This document shows, piece by piece, positions 43,826-54,304 of a DNA stretch of 64,000 nt. The DNA is taken from contig JAPLFG010000003.1 in NCBI GenBank assembly GCA_026390795.1, positions 620,001 through 684,000 on the forward strand. The letters are read 5' to 3'. Each line of letters starts with the position of its first letter. Within the stretch, counting starts at the first letter, position 1. Below the pieces are notes generated by a model. That model made no database searches. It was not told the origin of the DNA and saw nothing but the letters and a program-made list of their open reading frames with translations. The position numbers were made by a program, and so were the translations under genes. This DNA is from Ignavibacteriales bacterium (GTDB taxonomy: Bacteria > Bacteroidota > Ignavibacteria > Ignavibacteriales > Melioribacteraceae).

Positions 43826-46237
43826 ATGGAAAAAATAGTTTTCACATTAATTAGCATTTTGTTCTTCGTTTCGATTGTTCATGCCGGATTCGAATTTATC
43901 GGCGGAGTAAAAAGTTATAAGATTGAGTCAAACCGGGTTGAGCTAATACTAAGCAATGCAAAGTTGAATATTTACGTCGTTGATCAAAGCATAATCCGTT
44001 TCCGTTACACAAATAAGAATGATTTTTCTAAAGCGCCGTCGTATGCTGTGATTTATCAGCAGCCTGAAAAATCGAAATTTGATTTCAAAGATGAAAAAGA
44101 AAAATTTATTCTCACCACTGAAGAATTGATTGTTCACATATCAAAAAATCCTTGTCGTGTTTCAATTTACGATAAACAGATGAATCTGCTGAATTCTGAT
44201 GAAGAAAGTTTTGGCGTTTCATTCGACGATGCGGAAGTTCGATGTTTCAAAAAACTTTTCAAGGATGAAAAATTTTTCGGACTTGGAGAGAAATCCGATG
44301 ACTTAATTAAAAACGGTAACCAGTACACTCTTTGGAATACAGACTATCCAGCATACACGAGCAAGAAAGATGAATTATATCAATCAATTCCGTTTTTCAT
44401 CGGCCAGCGAGATCATAAATCCTACGGCATTTTCTTCGACAACACGTTCAAATCGTATTTCAACTTTGGCGCAAGCAACAACCGTTTTTACTGGTTCGGC
44501 GCGGATAAAGGCGAAATGGATTATTATTTTATTAACGGTCCGGATATTAAGCGTGTTATCTCTGATTATACTAAACTCACCGGACGGATGGAACTGCCGC
44601 CGATGTGGTCGTTAGGTTATCAGCAAAGCAGATGGAGCTATTATCCGGAATCTAAAGTAAGAGACATCGCGAAAAATTTCCGGGACAGAAATATTCCATG
44701 CGACGTAATTTACCTAGACATTCATTACATGGATGGATACAGAGTATTTACCTGGGATAAAGATCGATTCAAAAATCCCGAACAAATGATTTTAGATTTA
44801 AAGAAAGAAGGATTCAAAATTATTCCAATAACCGATCCGGGAATTAAAGCGGATTCAAATTATTTTGCTGCACAGGAAGGATTGAAACAAAATCTCTTCG
44901 CAAAATATCCGGATGGTATTCCATATCAAGGAGAAGTTTGGCCAAGCTGGGCTTACTTTCCCGACTTCACAAAAAAAGAAACACGCGCATGGTGGGGTGA
45001 CAAACTTCAACCATTTCTCAAGATTGGAATTGAAGGATTTTGGAACGACATGAATGAACCGTCAACATGGGGACAGGCATTTCCCGATATTGTTCATTTT
45101 GATGATAACGGATTTAAGTCTGATCATAAAAAAATACATAATGTTTATGCGCTTTCCATGGCGCGAGCAACACGTGAAGGTTTAAGAAAATATTCAGATC
45201 AAAGACATTTCATATTAACCCGCGCGGGGTTTGCCGGCATTCAGCGGTACAGCGCTGTCTGGACCGGTGATAACGCATCTACCGAAGAACATCTTGCGCT
45301 TGCATGTACTATGCCTCAGAATCTTGGATTAAGCGGCGTACCGTTCGTAGGTTCCGATGTTGGCGGATTTATGGGTGAAGAACCTTCCAATGAAATGTAT
45401 GTACGCTGGATTCAACTTGGCGCGTTTTCTCCTTTCTTCCGAGGACATTCTGCAATCGATACAAAAGCACGTGAGCCGTTTGCATTTAACGAATGGACTG
45501 AAGAACGCGCGCGTCAAATCATACAGCTACGATACAAGCTTCTTCCCTTCTGGTATAATGAATTTTACGTTTCGTCTCAAACCGGTTTGCCGATAATGCG
45601 GCCGATGTTTTTGAATTACGAAAATGATGATAACTGCTATACGCATGACGCACAGTTCCAATACATGATTGGAGAAAATCTTCTTGTTGCGCCGATTGTA
45701 GCATCAGTCGATAAAACAAAAAAATTATATCTGCCGAAAGGATATTGGTATGACTGGAATAATGATAAAGTGATTAATGGCAATCAATGGATTATTACCG
45801 AAGTACCGATGAATAAAATTCCGCTCTACATTAAAGAAGGCGGAATGATTCCGATGCAAGTTGTTCAAAATTATGTCGGCGAGAAAAAGATCGAACAGCT
45901 TGAGATGGTTATCTTTCCATCAAATAAATCCGAATATACATTATATGAAGACGATGGAATTTCTTATAACTATGAGAATAATAAATATTCCTTAACTAAG
46001 TTTGAGTGTGAGAAAGATTCTAAAGTTTTTAAGCTACTGATTAATAAATTGCAAGAAGGATTTAAGAGTAACAGAAAAAATTATCTTTTCACTTTGCTGG
46101 ATACAAGTATGCCGAAGAAGGTATTGACCAATGGAATTGAACTACCAGGCTCTGCATTTGAGTTTGATAAAGAGAAAAAGATTTTACACATAAAAATTGA
46201 AGACACCGGTAATATCAAATTGCAGCTGGAATATTAA
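43826..46237 (+). CDS. Alpha-glucosidase-like glycoside hydrolase, GH31, secreted
   Basis: Cleaves alpha-linked glucose (or alpha-xylose) from glycan ends. Signal peptide MEKIVFTLISILFFVSIVHA; then an N-terminal beta-sandwich, with the GH31 segment KFFGLGEKSDDL and the barrel with LPPMWSLGYQQSRWSYYPES. The nucleophile is Asp408 in FWNDMNEPS and the acid/base is Asp482 in VWTGDNAST; PFVGSDVGGFMGE and PFFRGHSA also fit. Proximal and distal C-terminal beta domains follow. The length of about 803 residues is usual for the family. I choose the ATG at 43826 because it opens a proper signal peptide. An in-frame ATG at 43721 lies inside the preceding terminator stem. The GH13 gene follows after 23 bases, so the two form an operon. 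Confidence 0.92.
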   Translation: MEKIVFTLISILFFVSIVHAGFEFIGGVKSYKIESNRVELILSNAKLNIYVVDQSIIRFRYTNKNDFSKAPSYAVIYQQPEKSKFDFKDEKEKFILTTEELIVHISKNPCRVSIYDKQMNLLNSDEESFGVSFDDAEVRCFKKLFKDEKFFGLGEKSDDLIKNGNQYTLWNTDYPAYTSKKDELYQSIPFFIGQRDHKSYGIFFDNTFKSYFNFGASNNRFYWFGADKGEMDYYFINGPDIKRVISDYTKLTGRMELPPMWSLGYQQSRWSYYPESKVRDIAKNFRDRNIPCDVIYLDIHYMDGYRVFTWDKDRFKNPEQMILDLKKEGFKIIPITDPGIKADSNYFAAQEGLKQNLFAKYPDGIPYQGEVWPSWAYFPDFTKKETRAWWGDKLQPFLKIGIEGFWNDMNEPSTWGQAFPDIVHFDDNGFKSDHKKIHNVYALSMARATREGLRKYSDQRHFILTRAGFAGIQRYSAVWTGDNASTEEHLALACTMPQNLGLSGVPFVGSDVGGFMGEEPSNEMYVRWIQLGAFSPFFRGHSAIDTKAREPFAFNEWTEERARQIIQLRYKLLPFWYNEFYVSSQTGLPIMRPMFLNYENDDNCYTHDAQFQYMIGENLLVAPIVASVDKTKKLYLPKGYWYDWNNDKVINGNQWIITEVPMNKIPLYIKEGGMIPMQVVQNYVGEKKIEQLEMVIFPSNKSEYTLYEDDGISYNYENNKYSLTKFECEKDSKVFKLLINKLQEGFKSNRKNYLFTLLDTSMPKKVLTNGIELPGSAFEFDKEKKILHIKIEDTGNIKLQLEY

Positions 46238-46260
46238 AGTAAATTGAGCGAGTGAACGTT

Positions 46261-48387
46261 ATGAAAAGATATTCGATAATAAACTTAGTGATTGCATTAA
46301 TTGTTGTATTTACTGCTCTTCAAATATCCAAAGGAGAAAAATTGTATCTCAAGGAAACACGCTATACAAAATTAATTCCGGATTCAGCCGAATTTCAAGA
46401 ACATTCAAAAGAGTTAGACAAATTTTATTCGGATAAAAAACTCGGTTCTTTTGTAGAAAACGGAAAAACATTTTTCAGATTATTCGCACCATCTTCAATA
46501 CAGGTTAAGCTCTGTGTTTTCAATAAACCGGATGAGAAAAAGTATCAAGAATATTTTCTTAATAAAGACGGAAACGGTGTTTGGGAAGTTGTTCTCAATA
46601 ATAATTTACATGGCAAGTTTTACGGATACAAGGTTTTTCACAAAGGAGATGATGTATTCACTTCAAAAGTTCCTATTTGTGTTGATCCATACGCGAAAGC
46701 AGTTACTTCATTAACAACATACATGAATCCGCGTTTAGCAATTGTTACAAAAGATGAACCTTACAATTGGGAAGGAACAAACTGGATTCAGCGTGATTGG
46801 CGCGATCTGATAATTTATGAAATGCATGTGCGTGATATGACAGCCCACAAATCTTCCGGCGCCAAAAACCGAGGATCGTATAAAGGTTTGACTGAAAAAG
46901 GAATTCGAGGAGGTCTCGATTACATAAAATCGTTAGGCGTTAATACGGTAGAATTATTGCCGGCACAAGAATTCGGCAACATCGAAATTCCTTATATGGA
47001 TTCTTTAAGAGGAAAATTTAACACATGGAATCCATACGAGCGGAATCATTGGGGATACATGACGTCTAATTTTTTTGCGCCGGCTGCTTATTATACTGAG
47101 AGCTGGGAAAAAATGAAATGGAACAAATGGATCGGCGAGGACGGAACACAGATAAATGAATTTAAGGATATGGTGAAAGCATTTCATAAAGAAGGGATTG
47201 CCGTGGTAATGGATGTCGTTTATAATCATCTTTCGGAATATGAAACGGGCAACCTCAAACAGATTGATAAAGAATATTATTTCAGATTAGATGCAAATGG
47301 AAATTATATTGCAGAAAGTTATTGCGGCAATGATTTGAAAACCGAACGACCAATGGTGCGCCGGCTGATAATTGAAAGTATTTTGTATTGGATGAAAGAA
47401 TATCACATTGATGGTTTCCGTTTTGATCTTGGAAAACTGATCGATTGGAAAACCATTGAAGAAATAATTTCTGAGGCGAGGAAGATAAATCCAAATGTTG
47501 TGTTCTCATGCGAACCCTGGGGCGGAGGATATGACCCGGAAGGTTTTTCAAAACGCGGCTGGTCTGCTTGGAATGATCAAATTCGAAATGGAGTTAAAGG
47601 AGAGAATCCGAATAATGGTCTCGGCTGGATTTTCGGTCACTGGTACGGAAATAATTCGATTGACCGAATAAAAAGTTATGTAAACGGTACGTTGATTAGT
47701 GATTCGCTTGGATTATTTCAAAAGAAAGAGCATTCGCTAAATTATCTTGAATCGCATGATGGTTTTACTCTTGGCGATTTTATAAGAATCGGTTCACGCG
47801 AAGTTGACCCGGATATAATTATAAAAGATGTTGATAAAAATGTTAGACTTACTCACTATCAAATGAAGTTGAATAAACTGGCTGCGTTGTTCCTTCTTAC
47901 TTCTCAAGGAATGACAATGATTGATGAAGGACAAGAATTTGCCCGTTCAAAAGTTATTCCGTTTAATGAAAAAGAGAAGGATAAAGAAAAAGGTAAGATT
48001 GATCATAATTCGTATAATAAAGACAACGAAACAAATTATATTAATTATAAACATGCGGAGATTAATAAGGAGCTGTTAAATTATTACAAAGGATTGATAG
48101 CATTACGAAATAAATATGACGCTTTCAGACGGGCTGAATATAAAGACATTATTTTTTATGAGCACCCGGATAGTAAATTCGGTTTGGGATATACGCTAAA
48201 ACATAACAAAGATACTTTCATTGTACTCTTCAACGCAGATCAAAACAAGAATTTGGAATTTCCTCTTCCGGAAGGTGTTTGGAGCGCTTTAGTGGATAAA
48301 GATTTGGCGGGAATAAAAACACGTTATGTAACCGGCGCAAAAATTATATTGGAACCAGTTACAGGTGCTGTTTTAAAATTACAATGA
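46261..48387 (+). CDS. Pullulanase/isoamylase-like GH13 glycoside hydrolase, secreted
   Basis: Likely a debranching enzyme cutting alpha-1,6 bonds in glycogen, starch or pullulan. The 708-residue protein has a signal peptide (MKRYSIINLVIALIVVFTAL) and an N-terminal CBM48/isoamylase-type domain (FFRLFAPSSIQVKLCVFNKP). The GH13 barrel carries the four classical regions: VVMDVVYNHL, GFRFDLGKL with nucleophile Asp389, VVFSCEPWGG with acid/base Glu418, and NYLESHDGF with Asp500. A beta domain ends the protein. The start could also be a GTG three codons upstream; the ATG at 46261 is preferred for its signal peptide. It is 23 bases after the GH31 gene; together they would turn branched alpha-glucans to glucose. 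The exact specificity is not certain. Confidence 0.9.
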   Translation: MKRYSIINLVIALIVVFTALQISKGEKLYLKETRYTKLIPDSAEFQEHSKELDKFYSDKKLGSFVENGKTFFRLFAPSSIQVKLCVFNKPDEKKYQEYFLNKDGNGVWEVVLNNNLHGKFYGYKVFHKGDDVFTSKVPICVDPYAKAVTSLTTYMNPRLAIVTKDEPYNWEGTNWIQRDWRDLIIYEMHVRDMTAHKSSGAKNRGSYKGLTEKGIRGGLDYIKSLGVNTVELLPAQEFGNIEIPYMDSLRGKFNTWNPYERNHWGYMTSNFFAPAAYYTESWEKMKWNKWIGEDGTQINEFKDMVKAFHKEGIAVVMDVVYNHLSEYETGNLKQIDKEYYFRLDANGNYIAESYCGNDLKTERPMVRRLIIESILYWMKEYHIDGFRFDLGKLIDWKTIEEIISEARKINPNVVFSCEPWGGGYDPEGFSKRGWSAWNDQIRNGVKGENPNNGLGWIFGHWYGNNSIDRIKSYVNGTLISDSLGLFQKKEHSLNYLESHDGFTLGDFIRIGSREVDPDIIIKDVDKNVRLTHYQMKLNKLAALFLLTSQGMTMIDEGQEFARSKVIPFNEKEKDKEKGKIDHNSYNKDNETNYINYKHAEINKELLNYYKGLIALRNKYDAFRRAEYKDIIFYEHPDSKFGLGYTLKHNKDTFIVLFNADQNKNLEFPLPEGVWSALVDKDLAGIKTRYVTGAKIILEPVTGAVLKLQ

Positions 48388-48430
48388 TTAACAAAGATGG
48401 CGATTGGTTGATTCTAGAGGAAAATTTATT

Positions 48431-51400
48431 TTAGTTAAAAATCGCTTTTCTTAATGAACGCTCAATTGCATTTTTGAAATTCGCAAGGTTTACTGGTTTT
48501 TCAAAAATAAATTCAACTCCAAGATCTTTGTACTCGGCTTCAATAGATTTGTTAAGATCACTACTTAGGACAATCACCGGCGGTTTATATTTCAATTCCG
48601 TCATGTTCAGTTGTTTCACCAAATCATAACCGCTCATTACAGGCATTTTATGATCTGTAATAACAAGCGCTGGGGATGAATGCTTAATAACATCGAGCGC
48701 TTGCTTGCCGTTTTCCGCTTCAAGTATTTTATAACTTGGAATTAAACTTCTTATCAATTTCGAATAAAGCAGTCTGTCCGTCTTAAGATCATCCACGAGT
48801 AAAATATTTGCAGAAGCGACTGGAATAGAAAAAATAAATTCAGTCCCTTTTCCGGTTTCACTTTCCACCCAAATTTCGCCGCCATGTTTCTGAATAATAT
48901 CGTGAACGAGTGAAAGCCCCAACCCGCTTCCCTTTTCACCTGCAGTTCCGCTTGTTGTGTATTTTGAATCCACCTTGAAAAGTTTTGGAATATCTTCTTT
49001 ACTTATTCCAACGCCGTCATCTTTAACGTAAAACTCGACCTGCTTTTTCTCAATGTTTGCCTGAGCATTTACACGAATGCTTCCGCCGGGCTTAGTAAAC
49101 TTAATTGCATTAGAAATAAGGTTGTTGAATACCTGTAGAAGTAATCCCGAATCCGCATGAACATAGAAATCTTTTTGCATTTCCGGAATCAAATTAATTT
49201 TCTTTTGAAGCGCGGCACCGGATAAAATCTGTATAGATTTCTCGATCAGTTCTTTTGCGTTTATTCTTTCAGGCTCGAACTTAACGCTTCCGGTCTGAAG
49301 GCGTGTCCAATCTAAAAGTGAGTTTACCAAACTCAACATACTTTTTGATGATTCTTGAATGTACTGGATATACTGAGTCTTCCCTTCTTCATCTAGTTCT
49401 TTATCATTTAGTAGAAGATCCGTGAAACCGAGAATTGAACTGAAAGGTGTGCGCAGATCATGAGATATAATTGATATGAACCGGTCTTTTGTTTCATTTA
49501 GTTCCTTTAAGTTCTGCGCTGATTTTTTCAATTCCTCTTCTGCCCGTTTAGACAGACTTATATCGCTTACAATTCCAAAAATCTTTTGAATTTCTCCCTT
49601 CGAGTCACGGACAAGTGTAATTCTATCTTCAATCCAAATGATGTTTCCAAGCGTATCAATTATTCTGCATTCGATGGCATCCGAGTAACGAGCCGGATCT
49701 GCGTAAAATTTGTGTAGTTTATCAACCACTTCATCTACATCATCGGGATGAATTATTTTTTTCCAGAGTGTTGGATCTTCAATAAATTCATGATCTTCAT
49801 AAGTCGTAATTTTTTTGATGGCAGGGGTATAGAATACGGCTTTTAATTTTCCGTCTTGCCTTTCAGCAGTCCAAATACTTTCACTAATATTTTCTGTAAT
49901 GCTACGGTATCTCTCTTCGGATATTGTGAGAGCATTCTGAGCTTTTTTCTCTTCGGTTACATCACGTAAAATCCATACGGCAAATTTCTCGTTTTCGATT
50001 TCATAAGTCGAAACGGAATTTTCTACTTCAAATGAAGAAAAATTTTTCTTCCGTCCGGTAAAATAAAATCTTGAAGGAGTTTCTTTTCCATCTTCAGCCA
50101 TTTCGATCAGAAACGCGACCCGTTCTTTATCTTTCGCATCAATGAAGTCTAATGGGTTCATTCCAAGAATTTCACTTGCACTTCTGAACCCGAATATTTC
50201 CACAAAAGAATCGTTGACGAGTGCTATTCTTTTTTTGTTTAACAGCACTATTCCGTTCTGAGACGCCTCAAACACAGAGCGGATAAGCATCAAATCTTTT
50301 TCCGATTCTTTCTTCAGAGTAATATCGGTCAATATCACATTATAATATTGAACACTTCCATTTATATCCTCAACAGATGAAAAACTTGAGAGAACATGAA
50401 TTCTCTGTCCTGCCTTTGTTAAAAGCGGAAGTTCAAATGTATGCAGTTGTTTTTCTGCAATGCTTTTAAAATCGAATGGCTCTTTTATAGGATAATATGA
50501 ATCAATCAATTCCGGAAATTCGAGATTAACTATTTCTTTCTCCGAGTATTGAAATACTTCAAGGAAATGTGGATTTGCGTATGTAATTCGTCCGCGCAAA
50601 TCGAGTGTGCAAATAAATTCATGCGAGTTGGTTACAATGTTGCGGAATCTTTCTTCGGAAATTTTTATTTTTTTTTCTTGGTTAACACGCTCGGTAACCG
50701 GTGTGCACAAAAGAAAAACGGTCTCATCGTCTCCGTCTCCAACAATTCCGATTTTAACATCATAATAGTCGGCAATACTTTCGTCTTCTCCAATATGAAA
50801 TTGGCCGCGCCATTCTTTATTAATGCGAACATGCTCTTTCAGTTCTTCAAAATATTTTTCATCAATGTTCGAGAATATTTTCCCTAAGAATTTTCCATAA
50901 ACTTCGCTTCGTGTTAACCCGATAAGCTTGTATGCCGATTCATTCCAGAAAGTGATTTTACCGTTTTTATTCGTGCCGATTAGTCCGTCTATAACAGTAG
51001 CTGTAATTTGCTGGTACTTTGTGAGCTCGGTGATTTCTTCTTCGGATAAGCCAATGTGTTCAGACTCTCTACTAAAATCTTTAACCAGAAGAATCACCCA
51101 GTCAACTTCAAGTCCGCCTTCACTAAAAGGAATTAGTGTTACACGTGCGGGAATTTCTCTTTGATTCCGTATGAAAGGAATTTGTGTACTTATAACTTTA
51201 TTATTAGCAAAAACATTTTCTAAAAGTTTTTTAAAAAGGATTGATGAAATCTTTTTTGATGGAAATATTGATTTACCGGTTTCCGGCTCAAAAAGGAAAT
51301 CAAATAATTCGATTCCGGTTGAAGGCAAGACTCTGGCAATACCTTCTTTATCAACTACGATAAAAAAATCGCTGAATGAGCCGAGAAATGATTGAAAATC

Positions 51401-51829
51401 TCCTGAATGTATTAACGATCCGTGAGTTTTTACCGCGTCAATCTTGATATCTTCAAGAATCAAAACACCACCGGTAAATTCATCGTTAAAAATAATTGGA
51501 GCGCCTTTTAAAAGAATGGATACTTTACCACCAGTTAATGTATGTGAGGCAACTATTTCTTTTTCGAACGTCTCCCCTTTTTTGAGAAGATTTAGTTCGT
51601 CGCGTATATCCGCTTCATGAAATAATCTGTTTTCAAAAATACTCCTGCCGATAATATCTTGAGGAGTATTTACAACCACGCCATTAAACCGGAAAAAGTT
51701 TTTATTTACAAATTTAATTTTCCAATCCCGCTGGAATATTATAACCCCGATCGGTGCAAACTCAAATATCTCACGAAATGATATTTCTGTTGTTGAATGC
51801 TCGAATGATTTTTCCAGAGATGGATTCAT
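48431..51829 (-). CDS. Hybrid sensor histidine kinase with multiple PAS domains and C-terminal receiver
   Basis: An 1132-residue signalling protein without obvious membrane segments, so probably cytoplasmic. About six PAS or PAS-like modules span residues 15-760; the clearest are near 15-135, 270-385, 390-505, 512-628 and 640-760 (the last with IIHPDDVDEVVDKL). The HisKA domain carries the phosphorylated His790 in FISIISHDLRTP. The ATPase domain shows FNNLISNAIKFTKPGG, KDDGVGISKED and GEKGSGLGLSLVHDI. A receiver domain (about 1006-1130) has Asp1013/Asp1014, acceptor Asp1059 in VITDHKMP and Lys1111 in FEKPVN. Signal and output are unknown; no separate regulator is adjacent. No clear ribosome site precedes the ATG. 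Confidence 0.92.
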   Translation of the reverse strand: MNPSLEKSFEHSTTEISFREIFEFAPIGVIIFQRDWKIKFVNKNFFRFNGVVVNTPQDIIGRSIFENRLFHEADIRDELNLLKKGETFEKEIVASHTLTGGKVSILLKGAPIIFNDEFTGGVLILEDIKIDAVKTHGSLIHSGDFQSFLGSFSDFFIVVDKEGIARVLPSTGIELFDFLFEPETGKSIFPSKKISSILFKKLLENVFANNKVISTQIPFIRNQREIPARVTLIPFSEGGLEVDWVILLVKDFSRESEHIGLSEEEITELTKYQQITATVIDGLIGTNKNGKITFWNESAYKLIGLTRSEVYGKFLGKIFSNIDEKYFEELKEHVRINKEWRGQFHIGEDESIADYYDVKIGIVGDGDDETVFLLCTPVTERVNQEKKIKISEERFRNIVTNSHEFICTLDLRGRITYANPHFLEVFQYSEKEIVNLEFPELIDSYYPIKEPFDFKSIAEKQLHTFELPLLTKAGQRIHVLSSFSSVEDINGSVQYYNVILTDITLKKESEKDLMLIRSVFEASQNGIVLLNKKRIALVNDSFVEIFGFRSASEILGMNPLDFIDAKDKERVAFLIEMAEDGKETPSRFYFTGRKKNFSSFEVENSVSTYEIENEKFAVWILRDVTEEKKAQNALTISEERYRSITENISESIWTAERQDGKLKAVFYTPAIKKITTYEDHEFIEDPTLWKKIIHPDDVDEVVDKLHKFYADPARYSDAIECRIIDTLGNIIWIEDRITLVRDSKGEIQKIFGIVSDISLSKRAEEELKKSAQNLKELNETKDRFISIISHDLRTPFSSILGFTDLLLNDKELDEEGKTQYIQYIQESSKSMLSLVNSLLDWTRLQTGSVKFEPERINAKELIEKSIQILSGAALQKKINLIPEMQKDFYVHADSGLLLQVFNNLISNAIKFTKPGGSIRVNAQANIEKKQVEFYVKDDGVGISKEDIPKLFKVDSKYTTSGTAGEKGSGLGLSLVHDIIQKHGGEIWVESETGKGTEFIFSIPVASANILLVDDLKTDRLLYSKLIRSLIPSYKILEAENGKQALDVIKHSSPALVITDHKMPVMSGYDLVKQLNMTELKYKPPVIVLSSDLNKSIEAEYKDLGVEFIFEKPVNLANFKNAIERSLRKAIFN

Positions 51830-51923
51830 TGATTTAGCGACATCCTAATTTCATTATCAATTTATAAAATACGCTGTAGAAACTAAATAAGAAACGATCT
51901 GAATCTTCTATTCCTCTAAAATC

Positions 51924-53201
51924 TTAGATGAATTTATAAATTTCGTCTAAAATTCTTGAAGTAGCGCCTATATTCTGAATTACATATTCGGAACCGATAT
52001 TGCCAATTTTTATCCGTAACTGCTCATCGCTGAAAATCTTACGTAAATTTTTATATGCTTCTTTTTTGTTGCGTATGCAAATTCCCCCGCCGATTTTTCT
52101 TAAATGAATGGCTTCCTGGCTGTTTTCATGCTTAGGCCCAAATAATACCGGAATTCCATACACAGCGGGTTCAAGCACATTATGTATTCCTTGTTTAAAA
52201 CTTCCGCCAACATATGCAACATCACCATATGTATAAAGAGTTAATAGAACTCCGATTGAATCAATTATTATCAGTCGTTCGTTCTTATAGTTATTCAAAT
52301 ATGAAAATCTGATTGAGTCAAATTCTCCTTTAAGAGCGTTTTCAATTTCCTCCAGATGCTGTTCGGTGGGCTCATGTGGAACTATTATTGTAATAAGCTG
52401 CTTATCATATTTCATTAGCTTGAGTACTGCAGGCAAAAGAACATTTTGATCACTTTCCCATGAACTCCCCAAGACAAATACTTTTTTCCCTTTAAAAAAT
52501 CCATCTTTAAAAAGTTTTTTTTCTTTTGCAAGAAGACTTTTTTGATATACGCGGTCGAACCTAGTATCTCCAACAGCTTTTATAATTTCGCCATTGATAT
52601 TAAAATTTCTGAAATTATTTTCATCTTCTTTGGATACGGCTAGAATTTTGGTAACATGCGCGTAAAGTGATTTGTGGAAACTGTTAACAATGAACCATTT
52701 TCTTGGAGTTTTAGAACGCATTGTTGCATCAACAATAAAACTGGGAATCTTCTTCTTCTCAAGCTGCCAGATCATATTCGGCCAAATATCGTAACGCATA
52801 AAAATAGCAATATTAGGACGCACCAGATTTAGAAACCGGCTTGTCGCTATTGGAGTATCATATGGGAAATACGCGATCACATCCGCGAGAGGATATTTGA
52901 GATTGTTAGTATAGCCGGAAGGTGAAAAAAAGGTAATCAAAACATTAACATCTTTCTCTTTTCTTAATCTTTCAATGATCGGTTTTGCCTGTTCGAACTC
53001 ACCCATAGAAGATGAATGTACCCAAACCATTTTTTTTTGACGGTCTATGCCTGCAAGATCAATTATTAAATTTTCAAAAAGTTTTTCTCTTCCTGTAACA
53101 CCTGTTTTTATCTTAGCATTGAAGAACTGACCAACTAGAATTGAAAGTTTTAGCAACGGAATTACGATAGCATTATAGAGAAGATACCAGAATTGTTTCA
53201 T
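51924..53201 (-). CDS. waaA: 3-deoxy-D-manno-octulosonic acid (Kdo) transferase
   Basis: Adds Kdo from CMP-Kdo to lipid A precursor at the inner membrane. The 425-residue protein has a hydrophobic N-terminal anchor (FWYLLYNAIVIPLLKLSILV), then the GT30 domain with MVWVHSSSMGEFEQAKPIIE, where the Glu in MGEF is the likely catalytic base. Other family features are ITFFSPSGY, FMRYDIWPNMIWQLEKKKIP and, near the C-terminus, ADVAYVGGSFKQGIHNVLEP (written GDVAYVGGSF here) and FGPKHENSQEA. Its ATG overlaps the stop of the GT9 gene by four bases (ATGA), so translation is coupled. Both serve LPS inner-core assembly. Confidence 0.95.
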   Translation of the reverse strand: MKQFWYLLYNAIVIPLLKLSILVGQFFNAKIKTGVTGREKLFENLIIDLAGIDRQKKMVWVHSSSMGEFEQAKPIIERLRKEKDVNVLITFFSPSGYTNNLKYPLADVIAYFPYDTPIATSRFLNLVRPNIAIFMRYDIWPNMIWQLEKKKIPSFIVDATMRSKTPRKWFIVNSFHKSLYAHVTKILAVSKEDENNFRNFNINGEIIKAVGDTRFDRVYQKSLLAKEKKLFKDGFFKGKKVFVLGSSWESDQNVLLPAVLKLMKYDKQLITIIVPHEPTEQHLEEIENALKGEFDSIRFSYLNNYKNERLIIIDSIGVLLTLYTYGDVAYVGGSFKQGIHNVLEPAVYGIPVLFGPKHENSQEAIHLRKIGGGICIRNKKEAYKNLRKIFSDEQLRIKIGNIGSEYVIQNIGATSRILDEIYKFI

Positions 53202-54184
53202 ATACCTACTTGAATATTATTAATCTGACTAAGTACAAACTCGGGTGTAATTTCTTTCATACATTTGAAATGTTTTTTGGGGCAGCTTGATCTTCCAATG
53301 TGGCTGCACGGGCGGCAAGATAACAATTTATTTTCTAAGATTAAATTTTGCTGCCCCGTCGGCATAAATCCAAACTCTCTAACAGTTGATCCAAAAATAG
53401 AGATTAACGTAATACCAACAGCAGATGCGGCGTGCATTAATCCGGAATCATTTGTTATAATTACTTTACAATGTTTCATTTCTGCAGCTGTTTGAAGCAA
53501 GAGATCTTCATTCTGTAGATTAATAGATCCTTCAATTTTAGCTGAGATTGTTTCACAAAGTTCTTTGTCGTCTTTTCCGCCCAATAAAACTATAATGAAT
53601 CCCTGCTCAGCCAATTTATTCCCAAGTTCAATAAAATATTCGGATGGCCAACGTTTTGTAAAATGTTTAGATCCCGGACATAAGCCGATATAATTTTTAT
53701 CATCATTAAGTTCAGTTTTAATATCCTGCGGAAAAAATAATTCTAATTCATTATTGTCAATATCAACTCCGGCAGTTTCAGCATACCTTTCAGAAATTGT
53801 TTTAATATTTTTCAAAAAGTTTATCTTAAACCAAACTAGAAGAAGTTTCCGCATTGAAGGTTTTTTAAACCTCCGAATTTGTACTCTTATTCCACTTGTC
53901 AGATTATTACTTCTAAAATTATTCTGAAGATCAATTACCAAATCATATTTCCCTATTTTCAAATTATTTTTGAGCTGCTTTGCATTTTCCTTTTCATAAA
54001 TGATAAGATTGGAGATATTCGGGTTATATAACAATGCATCTTTGAACTGCTTTTTTACCACAAAATCAATTTGTGAAGCGGAAAATTTCCGTTTTATTGA
54101 CCTAATAACGGGAGTTGAAAGTAGTATATCCCCGAGTGAACTCAGCCGGATGATTAGAATTTTATTTATTTGTTTGTCGGGCAC
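53198..54184 (-). CDS. GT9-family glycosyltransferase (heptosyltransferase-like)
   Basis: A 328-residue cytoplasmic glycosyltransferase of family 9, which adds heptose to the LPS inner core. The N-terminus has ILIIRLSSLGDILLSTPVIR, the family's typical opening. Then come LVIDLQNNFRSNNL, YIGLCPGSKHFTKRWPSEYF with its donor-binding Lys/Arg, and the C-terminal VIITNDSGLMHAASAVGI and SIFGSTV. A Cys-rich tail (SCRPCSHIGRSSCPKKHFKC) is found in part of the family. The start is GTG with no good ribosome site. The gene overlaps the Kdo transferase gene by four bases. Whether it is WaaC- or WaaF-like, or uses another sugar, cannot be read from the sequence. Confidence 0.85.
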   Translation of the reverse strand: MPDKQINKILIIRLSSLGDILLSTPVIRSIKRKFSASQIDFVVKKQFKDALLYNPNISNLIIYEKENAKQLKNNLKIGKYDLVIDLQNNFRSNNLTSGIRVQIRRFKKPSMRKLLLVWFKINFLKNIKTISERYAETAGVDIDNNELELFFPQDIKTELNDDKNYIGLCPGSKHFTKRWPSEYFIELGNKLAEQGFIIVLLGGKDDKELCETISAKIEGSINLQNEDLLLQTAAEMKHCKVIITNDSGLMHAASAVGITLISIFGSTVREFGFMPTGQQNLILENKLLSCRPCSHIGRSSCPKKHFKCMKEITPEFVLSQINNIQVGI

Positions 54185-54304
54185 TATGTGATTTGGTTGT
54201 TTTCACTGCAAATCTAACCAATAATATTTTCCATTCCAATTTGTAGAGTTGGATGTAAAAGTTCACTTCATTATTTTTCGGCAGTTAAAAAACAAGGTAT
54301 AAAC

